Assembly (NCBI GenBank): GCA_031361295.1
Contig: JANMCN010000301.1
Span: 23,093 to 87,092, forward strand
Direction of reading: 5' to 3'
Length of the DNA: 64,000 nucleotides
Origin: JALZOC01 sp031361295
GTDB lineage: Bacteria > Acidobacteriota > Vicinamibacteria > Vicinamibacterales > 2-12-FULL-66-21
Below are positions 51,508 to 59,476 of the stretch, in pieces. Below the pieces are notes generated by a model. The model did no database searches and was not told where the DNA came from. It worked only from the letters and a program-made list of their open reading frames with translations. A program made the translations under genes and the position numbers. Position 1 is the stretch's first letter, and each line of letters starts with the position of its first letter.

Positions 51508-51939
51508 TTATCGCCTGCGTCCGGCCGACTTCGTCGGGCGCTTTTCCGGATCCGGGCCGCGGGCGGACAGCATCCGCTCGATTTCTGAAACCAGCGCGTC
51601 CGGCAGGCACGGCTTCGTGACGAAGGAATCACAGCCCGCCTGGCGGGCGCCCTCGGCGTGTCCGGCGAGCGCGTGCCCCGTCAGGGCCACTATGGGAATG
51701 TGTCGCGTCCGTTGGTCCGACTTGAGCCGTCGGGTCGCCTCCCAGCCATCCATCTTCGGCAGCGCCAGGTCCATGAGGATGATGTCGGGCATCAGTTCGA
51801 GCGTCTTCTCGATGGCCTGGACGCCGTCCGTCGCCTCGGCGACCTCGTATCCCGAGAACTGCAGATACGCGGCATACATCTCCCGCGCATCCTGATAATC
51901 CTCGACGACCAGCACCAGTGCGGGGGTTTTCTGATTCAT
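51508..51939 (-). CDS. single-domain response regulator (receiver only)
   Basis: A 143-aa CheY-like receiver. The phosphoacceptor is D57 in DIILMDLALPKMDGW; acidic residues E13/D14 in VVEDYQ coordinate the metal, and the T/S in VALTGHALAGHAEGA and the K in SFVTKPCLPDAL complete the set. No output domain follows; the C-terminus is a basic tail (EKRPTKSAGRRR). It overlaps the kinase stop (ATGA), so the two are a cognate pair. Such receivers act by protein contact. In this operon it may control shell assembly or turnover, which is inference. Confidence 0.93.
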   Translation of the reverse strand: MNQKTPALVLVVEDYQDAREMYAAYLQFSGYEVAEATDGVQAIEKTLELMPDIILMDLALPKMDGWEATRRLKSDQRTRHIPIVALTGHALAGHAEGARQAGCDSFVTKPCLPDALVSEIERMLSARGPDPEKRPTKSAGRRR

Positions 51940-54071
51940 CGGCGCCTCATCCGTACCGGGATTCGGAGCATGAACGTGGAGCCCCTGCCGGGGGCGCTCT
52001 CGAGGTCAATCGTCCCGCCGAGCATCTGGGCGAGCCGCCGACAGATGGAAAGGCCCAGGCCCGTGCCTCCGTAGCCGCGTGCGGGGGAACTGTCCAGCTG
52101 TCTGAAGTCCTCGAAGACCTTCTTCTGGTCGTCGGAGGGTATGCCCACGCCGGTGTCGACGACCTTGATCACGATATGGCGCGTCTTCGGATCGTGCTCG
52201 GCCGCAATGATGACGGAGCCCTTGGGAGTGAACTTCAGCGCGTTGCTCAGCAGGTTCAGCACGATCTGCTTCACCTTCTGGCGATCGCTCCTCAGGCCCG
52301 GGAGCGAGCGGGGCATGGCCGGCCGCACGGACAGGTTCGAGCGCTTGATGATGGGCTCGAGCTCCGCCATCACTTCGTCCACCAGTTCGGCAATGGCGAA
52401 CGTCGTCACGTTCAGCGGCATGCGGCCGGCTTCGATCCTGGTGATGTCCAGGATGTCGTTGATGAGCGCGAGCAGGTGGCGGGAGTTCGAGTCGATGCGC
52501 GACAGGCTCTTGCGCTGCGGATCGGTGACGTGGCCCGTCACCCCGTACAGCAGCATGTGCGTGTAGCCGAGAATCGCGTTCAGCGGCGTGCGGAACTCGT
52601 GCGACATGTTCGCCAGGAACTGCGACTTCAGGGCGGACGCCTGCTCGAGCGCGATGTGCTGACGGCGAAGCAGCTCGTTCTGCTGCGCCAGCTCGGTCGT
52701 CGCTTCCTGCACTTTCCGCTCGACCTCCGCGTAGGCGTCCTTCAGCTGCTGGAACAGCCGCGCCTTCTCCATCGCCTCGGTCAGGTCGTGCAGGATCGTC
52801 ACGACCCACATCAGCTCTCCCTGCTCCGAGAGGATCTGGCCGGCGAGCCCCTCGACAGGCGAGGGCCGGCCCGTGACGGGATCGAGCAGCTGGATCTCTC
52901 CGCGATAGCGCTGCTCCCCGCTGCGCGTCAGGACGTTCGACACGAACGACGTGAGGTTGACGCCATTCGCCCGCACCCGGCGCTGCGCGGCTTCCGCCGC
53001 GGACGCCGGCACGTTAAACAGCCGCTCGGCGGGCTTGTTCATCAGGACGATGTCGCCCTCTTCGTCCGTCACGAGGATCGGATCGGCGACGGAGTCGATG
53101 ATGAGATCGAGGCGGTGGCGCTCGTCGCGGACCTCTGCCTGGGCGACCCTGAGCGTCCGGTAGCTCTCTTCGATCTCCTCCTTGGCGCGTGCGAGGTCCG
53201 TGACGTTGCGCAGCACGGAGACGACGTGCGTGCCCTGCCGCTCGTCCTTGGCGCGCGAGCTGAGGAGCTCGAACAGGAGGTCGGAACCCTCGAGCGGATC
53301 GACGAGCAGCAGCTCCCGGCGCGCAAGATCCGTCTGCGCGACGGCACTCGTCGAGAGCGCGGCCGAAAACAGCATGTTGTTGAGCGCCACGGCGCGCCGC
53401 CATCCCTCGCTGGACTCCTCGGGGGCGGCGAACAGCTTCTCGGCGTGGGTGTTCGCGATAATCAGCTTGCCTTCGGTGTCCGTCAGCAGGATCGGGTCGG
53501 TCACCGCGTTGATGATGCTGTAGAGGAGCATCCGCTCCTGGCCGAACCGTGTCTCGGCAAGCCGCTCCCGGCTGAGGACGCGCGACACCTGCCGGCCGAG
53601 CATCCGGGCGACCCAGGCGACGGCGGGCTGCAGATCCGGCGCCGCTGTGCTCGCGAGGAGGATGCCGTGCGACACGGGATCCTCTTCTCCACGCAGCGGA
53701 ACCGCGTGGAACGCACAGCCCTCGATTGGGGCATGTGACGGGAGCTGGGAAGCGTTGCTGAAGAAGACGGGGTCGCGTCCCTCGAGGGCACGCACGAGCG
53801 GGTGCGCCTCGTCGTCCCGGGTGATCGCGAAATCGACGATCGCGGCGGAGGAGACGCCGTGCTCAGCGACGAGCAGGAGCGCCCCCGTGCCGGGCTCGGA
53901 TACCGCGACGACCGCCTGTTCGACGCCGGCGTGTGCGGCCAGCCAGTCCACCGCGCGGCGCGCCGAGGCCTGCAGGTCGAGGCTGCTCAACAGAAACTCT
54001 GCCAGCGCGAGCTTCGCGTCCATATCGGGTGCCGCTAGCTGCAGGAGCGTCGCGGCGGCAGGCCGGACCAC
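51936..54071 (-). CDS. GAF/PAS sensor histidine kinase inside the gas-vesicle operon
   Basis: A 711-aa cytosolic kinase with no membrane helix. Residues about 15-175 look like a GAF domain (EFLLSSLDLQASARRAVDWL), then two PAS domains (about 180-300, with IINAVTDPILLTDTEGK; about 318-430, with LDLIIDSVADPILVTDEEGD), a coiled-coil linker and the HisKA H-box NMSHEFRTPLNAILGYT with His491. The HATPase part has VLNLLSNALKFTPKG, VVDTGVGIP and GGTGLGLSI. GTG 54071 starts three bases after gvpA. The PAS domains could sense redox, light or a ligand. A soluble kinase encoded directly after gvpA suggests feedback on vesicle formation, which I infer. Confidence 0.94.
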   Translation of the reverse strand: MVRPAAATLLQLAAPDMDAKLALAEFLLSSLDLQASARRAVDWLAAHAGVEQAVVAVSEPGTGALLLVAEHGVSSAAIVDFAITRDDEAHPLVRALEGRDPVFFSNASQLPSHAPIEGCAFHAVPLRGEEDPVSHGILLASTAAPDLQPAVAWVARMLGRQVSRVLSRERLAETRFGQERMLLYSIINAVTDPILLTDTEGKLIIANTHAEKLFAAPEESSEGWRRAVALNNMLFSAALSTSAVAQTDLARRELLLVDPLEGSDLLFELLSSRAKDERQGTHVVSVLRNVTDLARAKEEIEESYRTLRVAQAEVRDERHRLDLIIDSVADPILVTDEEGDIVLMNKPAERLFNVPASAAEAAQRRVRANGVNLTSFVSNVLTRSGEQRYRGEIQLLDPVTGRPSPVEGLAGQILSEQGELMWVVTILHDLTEAMEKARLFQQLKDAYAEVERKVQEATTELAQQNELLRRQHIALEQASALKSQFLANMSHEFRTPLNAILGYTHMLLYGVTGHVTDPQRKSLSRIDSNSRHLLALINDILDITRIEAGRMPLNVTTFAIAELVDEVMAELEPIIKRSNLSVRPAMPRSLPGLRSDRQKVKQIVLNLLSNALKFTPKGSVIIAAEHDPKTRHIVIKVVDTGVGIPSDDQKKVFEDFRQLDSSPARGYGGTGLGLSICRRLAQMLGGTIDLESAPGRGSTFMLRIPVRMRRR

Positions 54072-54074
54072 CGC

Positions 54075-54416
54075 TTAACTTTCGATGCGCCTCCGCGCCG
54101 GCCGGCGAACCGCCTTGGTCGTGCCCGCCCTGGCAGCGGCCAACTCCGCCCGCAGCGCGGCATTTTCGGCGATTACGCTCTGGTGCGCGGAGGTGAGTTC
54201 CGGTTGTGGACGAGAGATCGGACTGACCTGCCCGACCGCCTCGGAATACTTCAAATACGTGTCGATCGAGGCGACGACCACCCGCGCCTCGACGGTGATG
54301 AGGTCGATTCCCACGAGCGACACGCGGACCCAGGCGTCGATGACAATGCCCTTGTCCAGAACCCGGTCGAGCACGTCGATGAGACTCGTGCCGCCTGGCG
54401 AGCGTTCAACTGCCAT
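54075..54416 (-). CDS. gvpA: gas vesicle structural protein GvpA with C-terminal extension
   Basis: A 113-aa GvpA. The first 65 residues are nearly canonical: SLIDVLDRVLDKGIVIDAW, VRVSLVGIDLITVEARVVVA, SIDTYLKYSEAVG. This is the major rib protein of gas vesicles, usually 70-80 aa. Here an extra 45 residues follow: a heptad-like stretch IAENAALRAELAAARAG, then an Arg-rich tail (KAVRRPARRRIES). The upstream AGGAG is well placed before ATG 54416. Extended GvpA forms exist elsewhere, but a basic tail might point out of the shell and bind something. It lies directly before the histidine kinase. Confidence 0.94.
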   Translation of the reverse strand: MAVERSPGGTSLIDVLDRVLDKGIVIDAWVRVSLVGIDLITVEARVVVASIDTYLKYSEAVGQVSPISRPQPELTSAHQSVIAENAALRAELAAARAGTTKAVRRPARRRIES

Positions 54417-54447
54417 TCTCTGCTCCTGCCCCGGGGTTACCGCGAGC

Positions 54448-54780
54448 TCAACGCCGCCGCTTCCGTGGCGCGGCCGCCGTCAATGCATCCACCTTGCGTT
54501 CCAGGCTCTGGATCTGGGCGCGCAGCTCTTCATTTTCCGCGACAGCGCTTCGCTGCGCCCCTGGCGACAAATCCCGGTCGTACCGCCACCAGTCGAGCCC
54601 GATCTCCTGCGCCTTGTCCAGCGAACAGACGAGCAGTCGGATTCGAATCGTCAGCAGCTCGACTTCGGCGAGCGAGACCTTGATGTCGCCGGCGATCACC
54701 AGCCCTTTGTCGAGGACCCGATCGAGGACATCGACCAGGCCGGTCGATCTGTGACCGGACGGCGGGAGATCAAGAGCCAT
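54448..54780 (-). CDS. gvpJ: gas vesicle minor protein GvpJ with coiled-coil tail
   Basis: A 110-aa GvpA-family minor protein. The core TGLVDVLDRVLDKGLVIAGD, IKVSLAEVELLTIRIRLLV and DKAQEIGLDWW match GvpJ rather than GvpA. As in the adjacent gvpA, a heptad-like region (AVAENEELRAQIQSLERKV) and a short basic end (KRRR) follow. I chose ATG 54780 (MALDLPP) because the alternative GTG at 54801 lies inside the -10 box at 54790-54795. GvpJ caps or tunes vesicle tips in other systems. It is the first Gvp gene of the main operon. Confidence 0.9.
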   Translation of the reverse strand: MALDLPPSGHRSTGLVDVLDRVLDKGLVIAGDIKVSLAEVELLTIRIRLLVCSLDKAQEIGLDWWRYDRDLSPGAQRSAVAENEELRAQIQSLERKVDALTAAAPRKRRR

Positions 54781-54789
54781 GCGGGAGCG

Positions 54790-54818
54790 AATATATCCCA
54801 CGCCTCAGGGGCAGGCAA
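54790..54818 (-). promoter_or_regulatory. candidate sigma-70-type promoter of the gas-vesicle operon
   Basis: Reading on the minus strand: TTGCCT at 54818-54813, a 17-base spacer, and TATATT at 54795-54790. This is 4/6 and 5/6 to the sigma-70 consensus with ideal spacing. Transcription would start close to 54783, only a few bases before the gvpJ ATG (54780), so the message would be near-leaderless. Confidence 0.55.
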
Positions 54819-54841
54819 CAGACGTCTCGAACCACAGATGC

Positions 54842-55288
54842 TCAGTCGCCCCGGCCGGCCCCGCGTTCCGAAATCGCTTCGACCATTTCTCCGGTGGTCT
54901 TGTCCCGGTTCACCCGGGTCGCCACGTCCGCCTGGGAGATGATGCCCCGCAGCCGGCCTTCGGTGTCCACGATCGGCATGCGACGGACCTGCCGCTCAGC
55001 CATATACCCGACCGCGTGGCTGATGTCTTCGTCCTCCCGGCAGTACGCGGGACTGCCGGTCATCGCATCCCGCACGACGGCAGCCTCCACGGGCCGCCCC
55101 TCGGCGAGCACCTTCAACACGATGTCGCGGTCCGTCACGATACCGACCAGCCGCATGGATGTCCGCGATTCGACGACGGGAACGGCCCCCACGTCCGCCC
55201 CTTTCATGATTTCGGCGGCGCGGCGGATCGGCTCGCCGGGTTCGCACGTCACCGGATCCGGGGTCATGACATCCCTGCACTTGGTCAT
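54842..55288 (-). CDS. two-CBS-domain protein
   Basis: A 148-aa protein with two CBS domains. CBS1: VMTPDPVTCEPGEPIRRAAE and DVGAVPVVESRTSMRLVGIV, TDRDI; CBS2: AMTGSPAYCREDEDISHAVG and RRMPIVDTEGRLRGIISQAD. These pairs bind adenine nucleotides and often sense energy state. ATG 55288 has GGAGAG just upstream. It is 61 bases ahead of gvpJ on the same strand, with its own promoter candidate for gvpJ in that gap, so it may be a regulator or just a neighbour. The last 20 residues are polar and contain TTGEMVEAISE. Confidence 0.92.
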   Translation of the reverse strand: MTKCRDVMTPDPVTCEPGEPIRRAAEIMKGADVGAVPVVESRTSMRLVGIVTDRDIVLKVLAEGRPVEAAVVRDAMTGSPAYCREDEDISHAVGYMAERQVRRMPIVDTEGRLRGIISQADVATRVNRDKTTGEMVEAISERGAGRGD

Positions 55289-55392
55289 ATGTCTCTCCTG
55301 ATGCTGTCCAGTCGCAGGGATGCAAGGGTACGGCCACGGGATGAGGTGCGAACCTGCGGGCTCGCAAAAGGCCGGTACGGGCCCGAACCGGG

Positions 55393-56988
55393 TCAACCCG
55401 GAGGCCGGCCAGGCGTTCGCAACTCGCGCTTCAGGATTTTGCCCGAGGCGCTCATGGGCAGATTCGGCAGGAATTCGACTTGCCGTGGATACTTATAGGA
55501 CGCAAACTGCTCGCGACCCCAGGCGAGAATGTCGGCGGCGGACACCTCGCTGCCGGGACGCTTCACCACAAACGCCTTGACTTCCTCGCCCCACCGCTCG
55601 TCCGGCACGCCGACGACGGCGACCAGCGAGATCGCCGGATGGGTCATCAGGACCTCTTCGAGCTCCCGGGGATAGACGTTGAAGCCGCCGCGCAGAATCA
55701 TGTCCTTTTTGCGGTCCACGACCGCCAGATAGCCCTCCTCGTCGAGCACGCCGATATCGCCGGTATGGAACCATCCCAGGCGCATGGCTTCCTCGGTGGC
55801 TTCGGGCTGGTTGTAATAGCCTTTCATCACGTTGGGACCGCGCACGACGATTTCGCCCCGCTGGCCCACCGCCACCGGCCGGCCGTCGTCGTCCACACAC
55901 CGGACGTCCACGCCGAACACAGGAAGGCCGACGGTGCCCGGCTTGGACGGCTTCTGCAGCTGGTTGAAGCACACGACCGGCGAGGTTTCCGACAGTCCGT
56001 AGCCTTCGAGCACACGCACGCCGAACGTCGACTCGAAGCGAGCCAGCACTTCGACCGGCATCGGCGCGCCGCCTGAGACACAGACGCGAAGGTGCTGCGC
56101 GATCGGGGCCAGGGGAGTGCTTTGCGCGGCGGCGTACTCGAGCAGCGCCCAGTACATCGTCGGCACACCGATCCAGAAGCCGACCTGTTCGCGCGCCATG
56201 GTGTCGAGGACGGCGGCGGGTTCGAATCGCGGCAGCAGCACGAACCGGACCCCGCCGTACAGGCACGCGTTCATCTGGCATGTCTGCGCGGTCGAATGGA
56301 ACAGCGGGAGCGTGACGAGCTCCACGTCCTGCGCGGCTCCGCCCTGCATGGCGGGCGCAAGCATGTGGTGGGTCGCCACGGCGTTCGAGAGCATGTTGTC
56401 GTGCGTGAGCTCGGCGCCTTTCGGATGGCCGGTCGTGCCCGACGTGTAGAGGATGACGGCCGTGTCGTCGGGACGGCGGCGCCGCGTCTCGAAGCGCGCG
56501 TTCTGCTGACGCATCAACCGCCCGAGAGCCTGTGACGGCGCGCCGGGAGGCGTGGCGGCGGGATCCGCGGTCATGATGAGAAGGTTCGGGCAGCCGGCCT
56601 GATCGCAGGCCGTGCGCGCGGTGGCGCCAATCGGCAGCTCGGGCGTCCCTTCGAACGCCAGCATCGCCTTCGCTCCGCCGTCCTTCAGGTGATACGCCAC
56701 CTCGCGCGGCTTCAGGAGGATGTTCAGCGGCACGACCACGGCGCCGGCTTTCAGAATGCCGAAATAGGCAATCGGAAACCACGGTACGTTCGGACAGGAC
56801 AGGGCGACGTGGTCGCCAGGCGTGATGCCGAGGTCCGCAAGTACCCCGGCGACGCGCGATGCGCCATCATCGAGCTCGGCATACGTGGAGTGCACCCCCA
56901 GAAACGTCAGCGCAGCCCGATCGGGTGTGAGCCGCGCCCGGTGCTCCAGGAGGCTCGCCATGTTGAGGGACGTGGCGTGATGCGTCAT
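55393..56988 (-). CDS. acyl-CoA synthetase (long-chain fatty-acid-CoA ligase, AMP-forming)
   Basis: A 531-aa ANL-family adenylate-forming enzyme. The P-loop-like motif ILYTSGTTGHPKGAELTHDN is at about 180, VLEGYGLSETSPVVCFNQ follows, then GWFHTGDIGVLDEEGYLAV and MILRGGFNVYPRELEEVLM, the A8-A10-type motifs. The terminal Lys motif is SASGKILKRELR. It activates an acid as acyl-AMP and then acyl-CoA. The chain length is not shown by sequence, but it is a medium/long-chain type. It is separated from the gnd gene by a repeat-like gap and is not clearly part of the gas-vesicle operon. Confidence 0.93.
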   Translation of the reverse strand: MTHHATSLNMASLLEHRARLTPDRAALTFLGVHSTYAELDDGASRVAGVLADLGITPGDHVALSCPNVPWFPIAYFGILKAGAVVVPLNILLKPREVAYHLKDGGAKAMLAFEGTPELPIGATARTACDQAGCPNLLIMTADPAATPPGAPSQALGRLMRQQNARFETRRRRPDDTAVILYTSGTTGHPKGAELTHDNMLSNAVATHHMLAPAMQGGAAQDVELVTLPLFHSTAQTCQMNACLYGGVRFVLLPRFEPAAVLDTMAREQVGFWIGVPTMYWALLEYAAAQSTPLAPIAQHLRVCVSGGAPMPVEVLARFESTFGVRVLEGYGLSETSPVVCFNQLQKPSKPGTVGLPVFGVDVRCVDDDGRPVAVGQRGEIVVRGPNVMKGYYNQPEATEEAMRLGWFHTGDIGVLDEEGYLAVVDRKKDMILRGGFNVYPRELEEVLMTHPAISLVAVVGVPDERWGEEVKAFVVKRPGSEVSAADILAWGREQFASYKYPRQVEFLPNLPMSASGKILKRELRTPGRPPG

Positions 56989-57020
56989 GCCTTAGCGCTT
57001 CGCTCGTCAGGAATGTGAGA

Positions 57021-57127
57021 TCGGACGTGAACCTCGAACCGCGGACAAGGACCGCAACGCAACCCGTGGAAATCGCTCCGTGACCCTCGCACCATGACTC
57101 CGGACCCAGGACCTTGACCCGGAACCC
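57021..57127. repeat. degenerate GGACC/TGACC repeat patch
   Basis: In the 143-base gap between the ligase and gnd genes there is a run of related words: GGACC, GAACC, TGACC and GGACCC, some spaced by about ten bases. There is no start codon with a coding pattern. It may be a remnant of a simple repeat or a spacer; function unknown. Confidence 0.4.
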
Positions 57128-57131
57128 GCGC

Positions 57132-58541
57132 TCAGACCCACTCCGTGTGCACGGCGCCGGATCGATCGATCCGCTCGTACGTATGCGCGCCGAATGCATC
57201 CCGCTGCGCCTGGGTCAGGCTCTGGGGTAACCGGGCCGTGCGGTAGGAGTCGTAGTACGCGAGGGCGGAGGCATGTGCGGACAGCGGCAGCCCGGCTTCC
57301 GCGGCTCGCGAGACCGTGCGCCGCCACCCCGCCTGGGCGCCGTCGACGGCCTGCCCGAGCGCGGGGTCCCGCAACAGGTTGACGAGCGCGGGATCGACTT
57401 CGAACGCCCGCCGCACCGGGTCGAGCAGGCGCGCGCGGATGATGCAGCCGGCCTTCCAGATGCGGCCGATCTCACTCAGGTTCACGTTCCACTTATAGCG
57501 GTCCGACCCGGCCCGTATCAGCGCCATGCCCTGGGCGTAGGCGCAGATGCGCGCGGCATAGAGCGCATCGCGGAGGTCGTCGATGACCTGCGCGCGCCCC
57601 GCACCCCGAAAGGCGTCGGCCGGCGACGGGCCCCGGAGCGCGCCGGCGGCGACCCGCTCCTGCTTCATGCTCGACAGGACGCGCGCGTCGATCGCGGACG
57701 CGATCGTCGGAATCGCCACGCCGAGGTCGAGCGCGACCTGCGCCGTCCAGCGCCCAGTGCCTTTCTGGCCCGCCTTGTCGAGCACGACATCCACCAGCGG
57801 CTGCCCGGTCACGGGGTCCACGGTACGGCACACCTTCGCCGTCAGGTCCACGAGGAACGACTCGAGCGGTCCGGCGTTCCATCGATCGAAGACGTCCGCG
57901 GTCTCCGGGGCTGTCAGGCCGAGGCCGCGCCGCAGGACGTCCCACACTTCCGCGATCAGCTGCATGTCGGCGTATTCGATGCCGTTGTGCACCATCTTCA
58001 CGAAATGCCCTGAGCCTCCGGGACCGACATGCGTCACGCACGGCCCGGCGTCGCTCTTCGCCGCGATCGCCTCGAGGACGTCACGCACGATCCGCCAGGC
58101 GTCTTCCGGGCCGCCCGGCATCAGTGAGGGACCGAACCGCGCGCCCTCCTCTCCGCCCGACACGCCGCAGCCGACGAAGTGGATCCCCGCTCCGCGCAGC
58201 GCGGCTTCGCGCCGCTCGGAATCCTCGAACCAGGAGTTGCCCCCGTCAATCACGACATCGCCGCGGTCGAGGAGGGGCAGGAGCTTGTCGATGGTGGCGT
58301 CAACGGGCTTCCCCGCGGGGATCATCATCATGATCCGCCGCGGGCGCTCGAGCGCCGCGGTGAAGGCCTCGAACGTCGGCGTGCCCTCGAAGGCGGCACC
58401 CGGGTGGGCCTTCAGGAACTCGTCGATCCACGGCGTTTCGAGGTTCCACACGGCCACCCGGAGCCCGCGCGACTCGACGTTCAACGCGAGGTTGCGTCCC
58501 ATCGTGCCCAGACCGATGATGCCGAACTGCGATGTGCTCAT
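57132..58541 (-). CDS. gnd: 6-phosphogluconate dehydrogenase, decarboxylating
   Basis: A 469-aa Gnd enzyme of the pentose phosphate pathway: 6-phosphogluconate + NADP+ gives ribulose 5-phosphate, CO2 and NADPH. The N-terminal NADP motif is GIIGLGTMGRNLALNVESRG; the catalytic segments are CGVSGGEEGARFGPSLMPGG and HFVKMVHNGIEYADMQLIAE. The all-helical C-terminal domain has KGTGRWTAQVALDLGVAIP. The length is the usual one. It lies downstream of opcA with a 4-base overlap, in one operon zwf, opcA, gnd. Confidence 0.96.
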   Translation of the reverse strand: MSTSQFGIIGLGTMGRNLALNVESRGLRVAVWNLETPWIDEFLKAHPGAAFEGTPTFEAFTAALERPRRIMMMIPAGKPVDATIDKLLPLLDRGDVVIDGGNSWFEDSERREAALRGAGIHFVGCGVSGGEEGARFGPSLMPGGPEDAWRIVRDVLEAIAAKSDAGPCVTHVGPGGSGHFVKMVHNGIEYADMQLIAEVWDVLRRGLGLTAPETADVFDRWNAGPLESFLVDLTAKVCRTVDPVTGQPLVDVVLDKAGQKGTGRWTAQVALDLGVAIPTIASAIDARVLSSMKQERVAAGALRGPSPADAFRGAGRAQVIDDLRDALYAARICAYAQGMALIRAGSDRYKWNVNLSEIGRIWKAGCIIRARLLDPVRRAFEVDPALVNLLRDPALGQAVDGAQAGWRRTVSRAAEAGLPLSAHASALAYYDSYRTARLPQSLTQAQRDAFGAHTYERIDRSGAVHTEWV

Positions 58542-59476
58542 ACGACTCCCTGGGCCGCCGCGACCGCGCGCTCGAACGCCAGGTCGTGCGACCGGATGCG
58601 AAGCTCTTCACCGATGATGGTCGTGAGGCACTGGTCGCCGAGCGACACGACCCGTGACGCGCCGGCGTGACCCTGCACGCGCGCCGAGGCCTCGATGCAG
58701 CTGCCGCTCGGCCCGAGCCGCAGCGTCAGCGCCTGTTCCCCGTTGCCGAACTCGATGCGCTCGATCGCCGCCGGGCCGGCAACCGCCCGCAACTCGATGG
58801 CCACCCCGCCGGTCCACTCCAGGCTTGACGAGAGCCACCCCGCATACAAGCGCGCCGCGTGCAGATCGGCGCCATCGATCGACAGGTGGGTGAAAGCGCC
58901 GACGGCCTCCCGCACTTCCGGGATGTCGAAGAACTGGGCCATCAGCGCACGCCAGCGCGTCAGCCTCGCCCATCGCAGGTCGCTCGTGGCGGTCCGCTCA
59001 GACAGTACGCTGACATGCGCCCACACGTCGGCGGGATCCTCGGCGTCGAGGACGAGGCGATCCGACAGATCGGCCAGTCCGTCCAGCATCGCCGGGTTGG
59101 CGCCGCGCCACCACACCACGGTCGGCAGGCTCGAGAGCCGGAGCGCCGCGACGGCGTTGTTGAGATAGTCCGGGCGCAGCTCCTCGATGGCAATGGCATG
59201 ATCCAGCACACGTACGGTGGGAGCGGGGTTGTCGCCGTCCGAAATCAGGATCGCCCGGACACCGACGTCGGTGAGCTGCTCGACCGACTCCGCCGCTTCG
59301 GCCAGGCGCGCATGCGGCCCGACGACGACGATCGTCGCGGTCAGCGCGCGTCCGGGTGCGCGCTTTCCGTCGTCGAGCCCGCTCCGCCCAAGGGCCAGCT
59401 CGATGTCAGCGAACGGCACTTCCCTGCCGAGCGGCAGGAGCGATGCATGCGCCGGGCTGCTCACAGCGTCCTCCAT
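58538..59476 (-). CDS. opcA: glucose-6-phosphate dehydrogenase assembly protein OpcA
   Basis: A 312-aa OpcA homologue, required for active Zwf in cyanobacteria and actinobacteria. LSSLPTVVWWRGANPAMLDG and LADLSDRLVLDAEDPADVWA match the conserved part of the family. The start ATG 59476 is chosen because the frame upstream is a shadow of zwf; the gene overlaps zwf by 16 bases. The N-terminus and C-terminal 100 residues are less conserved. Its presence between zwf and gnd, outside the well-studied phyla, supports the same role. Zwf forms would need it for assembly or redox control. Confidence 0.88.
   Translation of the reverse strand: MEDAVSSPAHASLLPLGREVPFADIELALGRSGLDDGKRAPGRALTATIVVVGPHARLAEAAESVEQLTDVGVRAILISDGDNPAPTVRVLDHAIAIEELRPDYLNNAVAALRLSSLPTVVWWRGANPAMLDGLADLSDRLVLDAEDPADVWAHVSVLSERTATSDLRWARLTRWRALMAQFFDIPEVREAVGAFTHLSIDGADLHAARLYAGWLSSSLEWTGGVAIELRAVAGPAAIERIEFGNGEQALTLRLGPSGSCIEASARVQGHAGASRVVSLGDQCLTTIIGEELRIRSHDLAFERAVAAAQGVV

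Noticed and set aside
51918..53738. Plus-strand frame opposite the histidine kinase
   Set aside because: The minus frame contains GAF, PAS, HisKA and HATPase motifs; the plus frame has none.
46007..55288. GvpN or GvpO in the gas-vesicle locus
   Set aside because: I looked for a MoxR-type AAA ATPase and a GvpO-like small protein; the only ATPase is ArsA/Get3-type. They may lie elsewhere in the genome.
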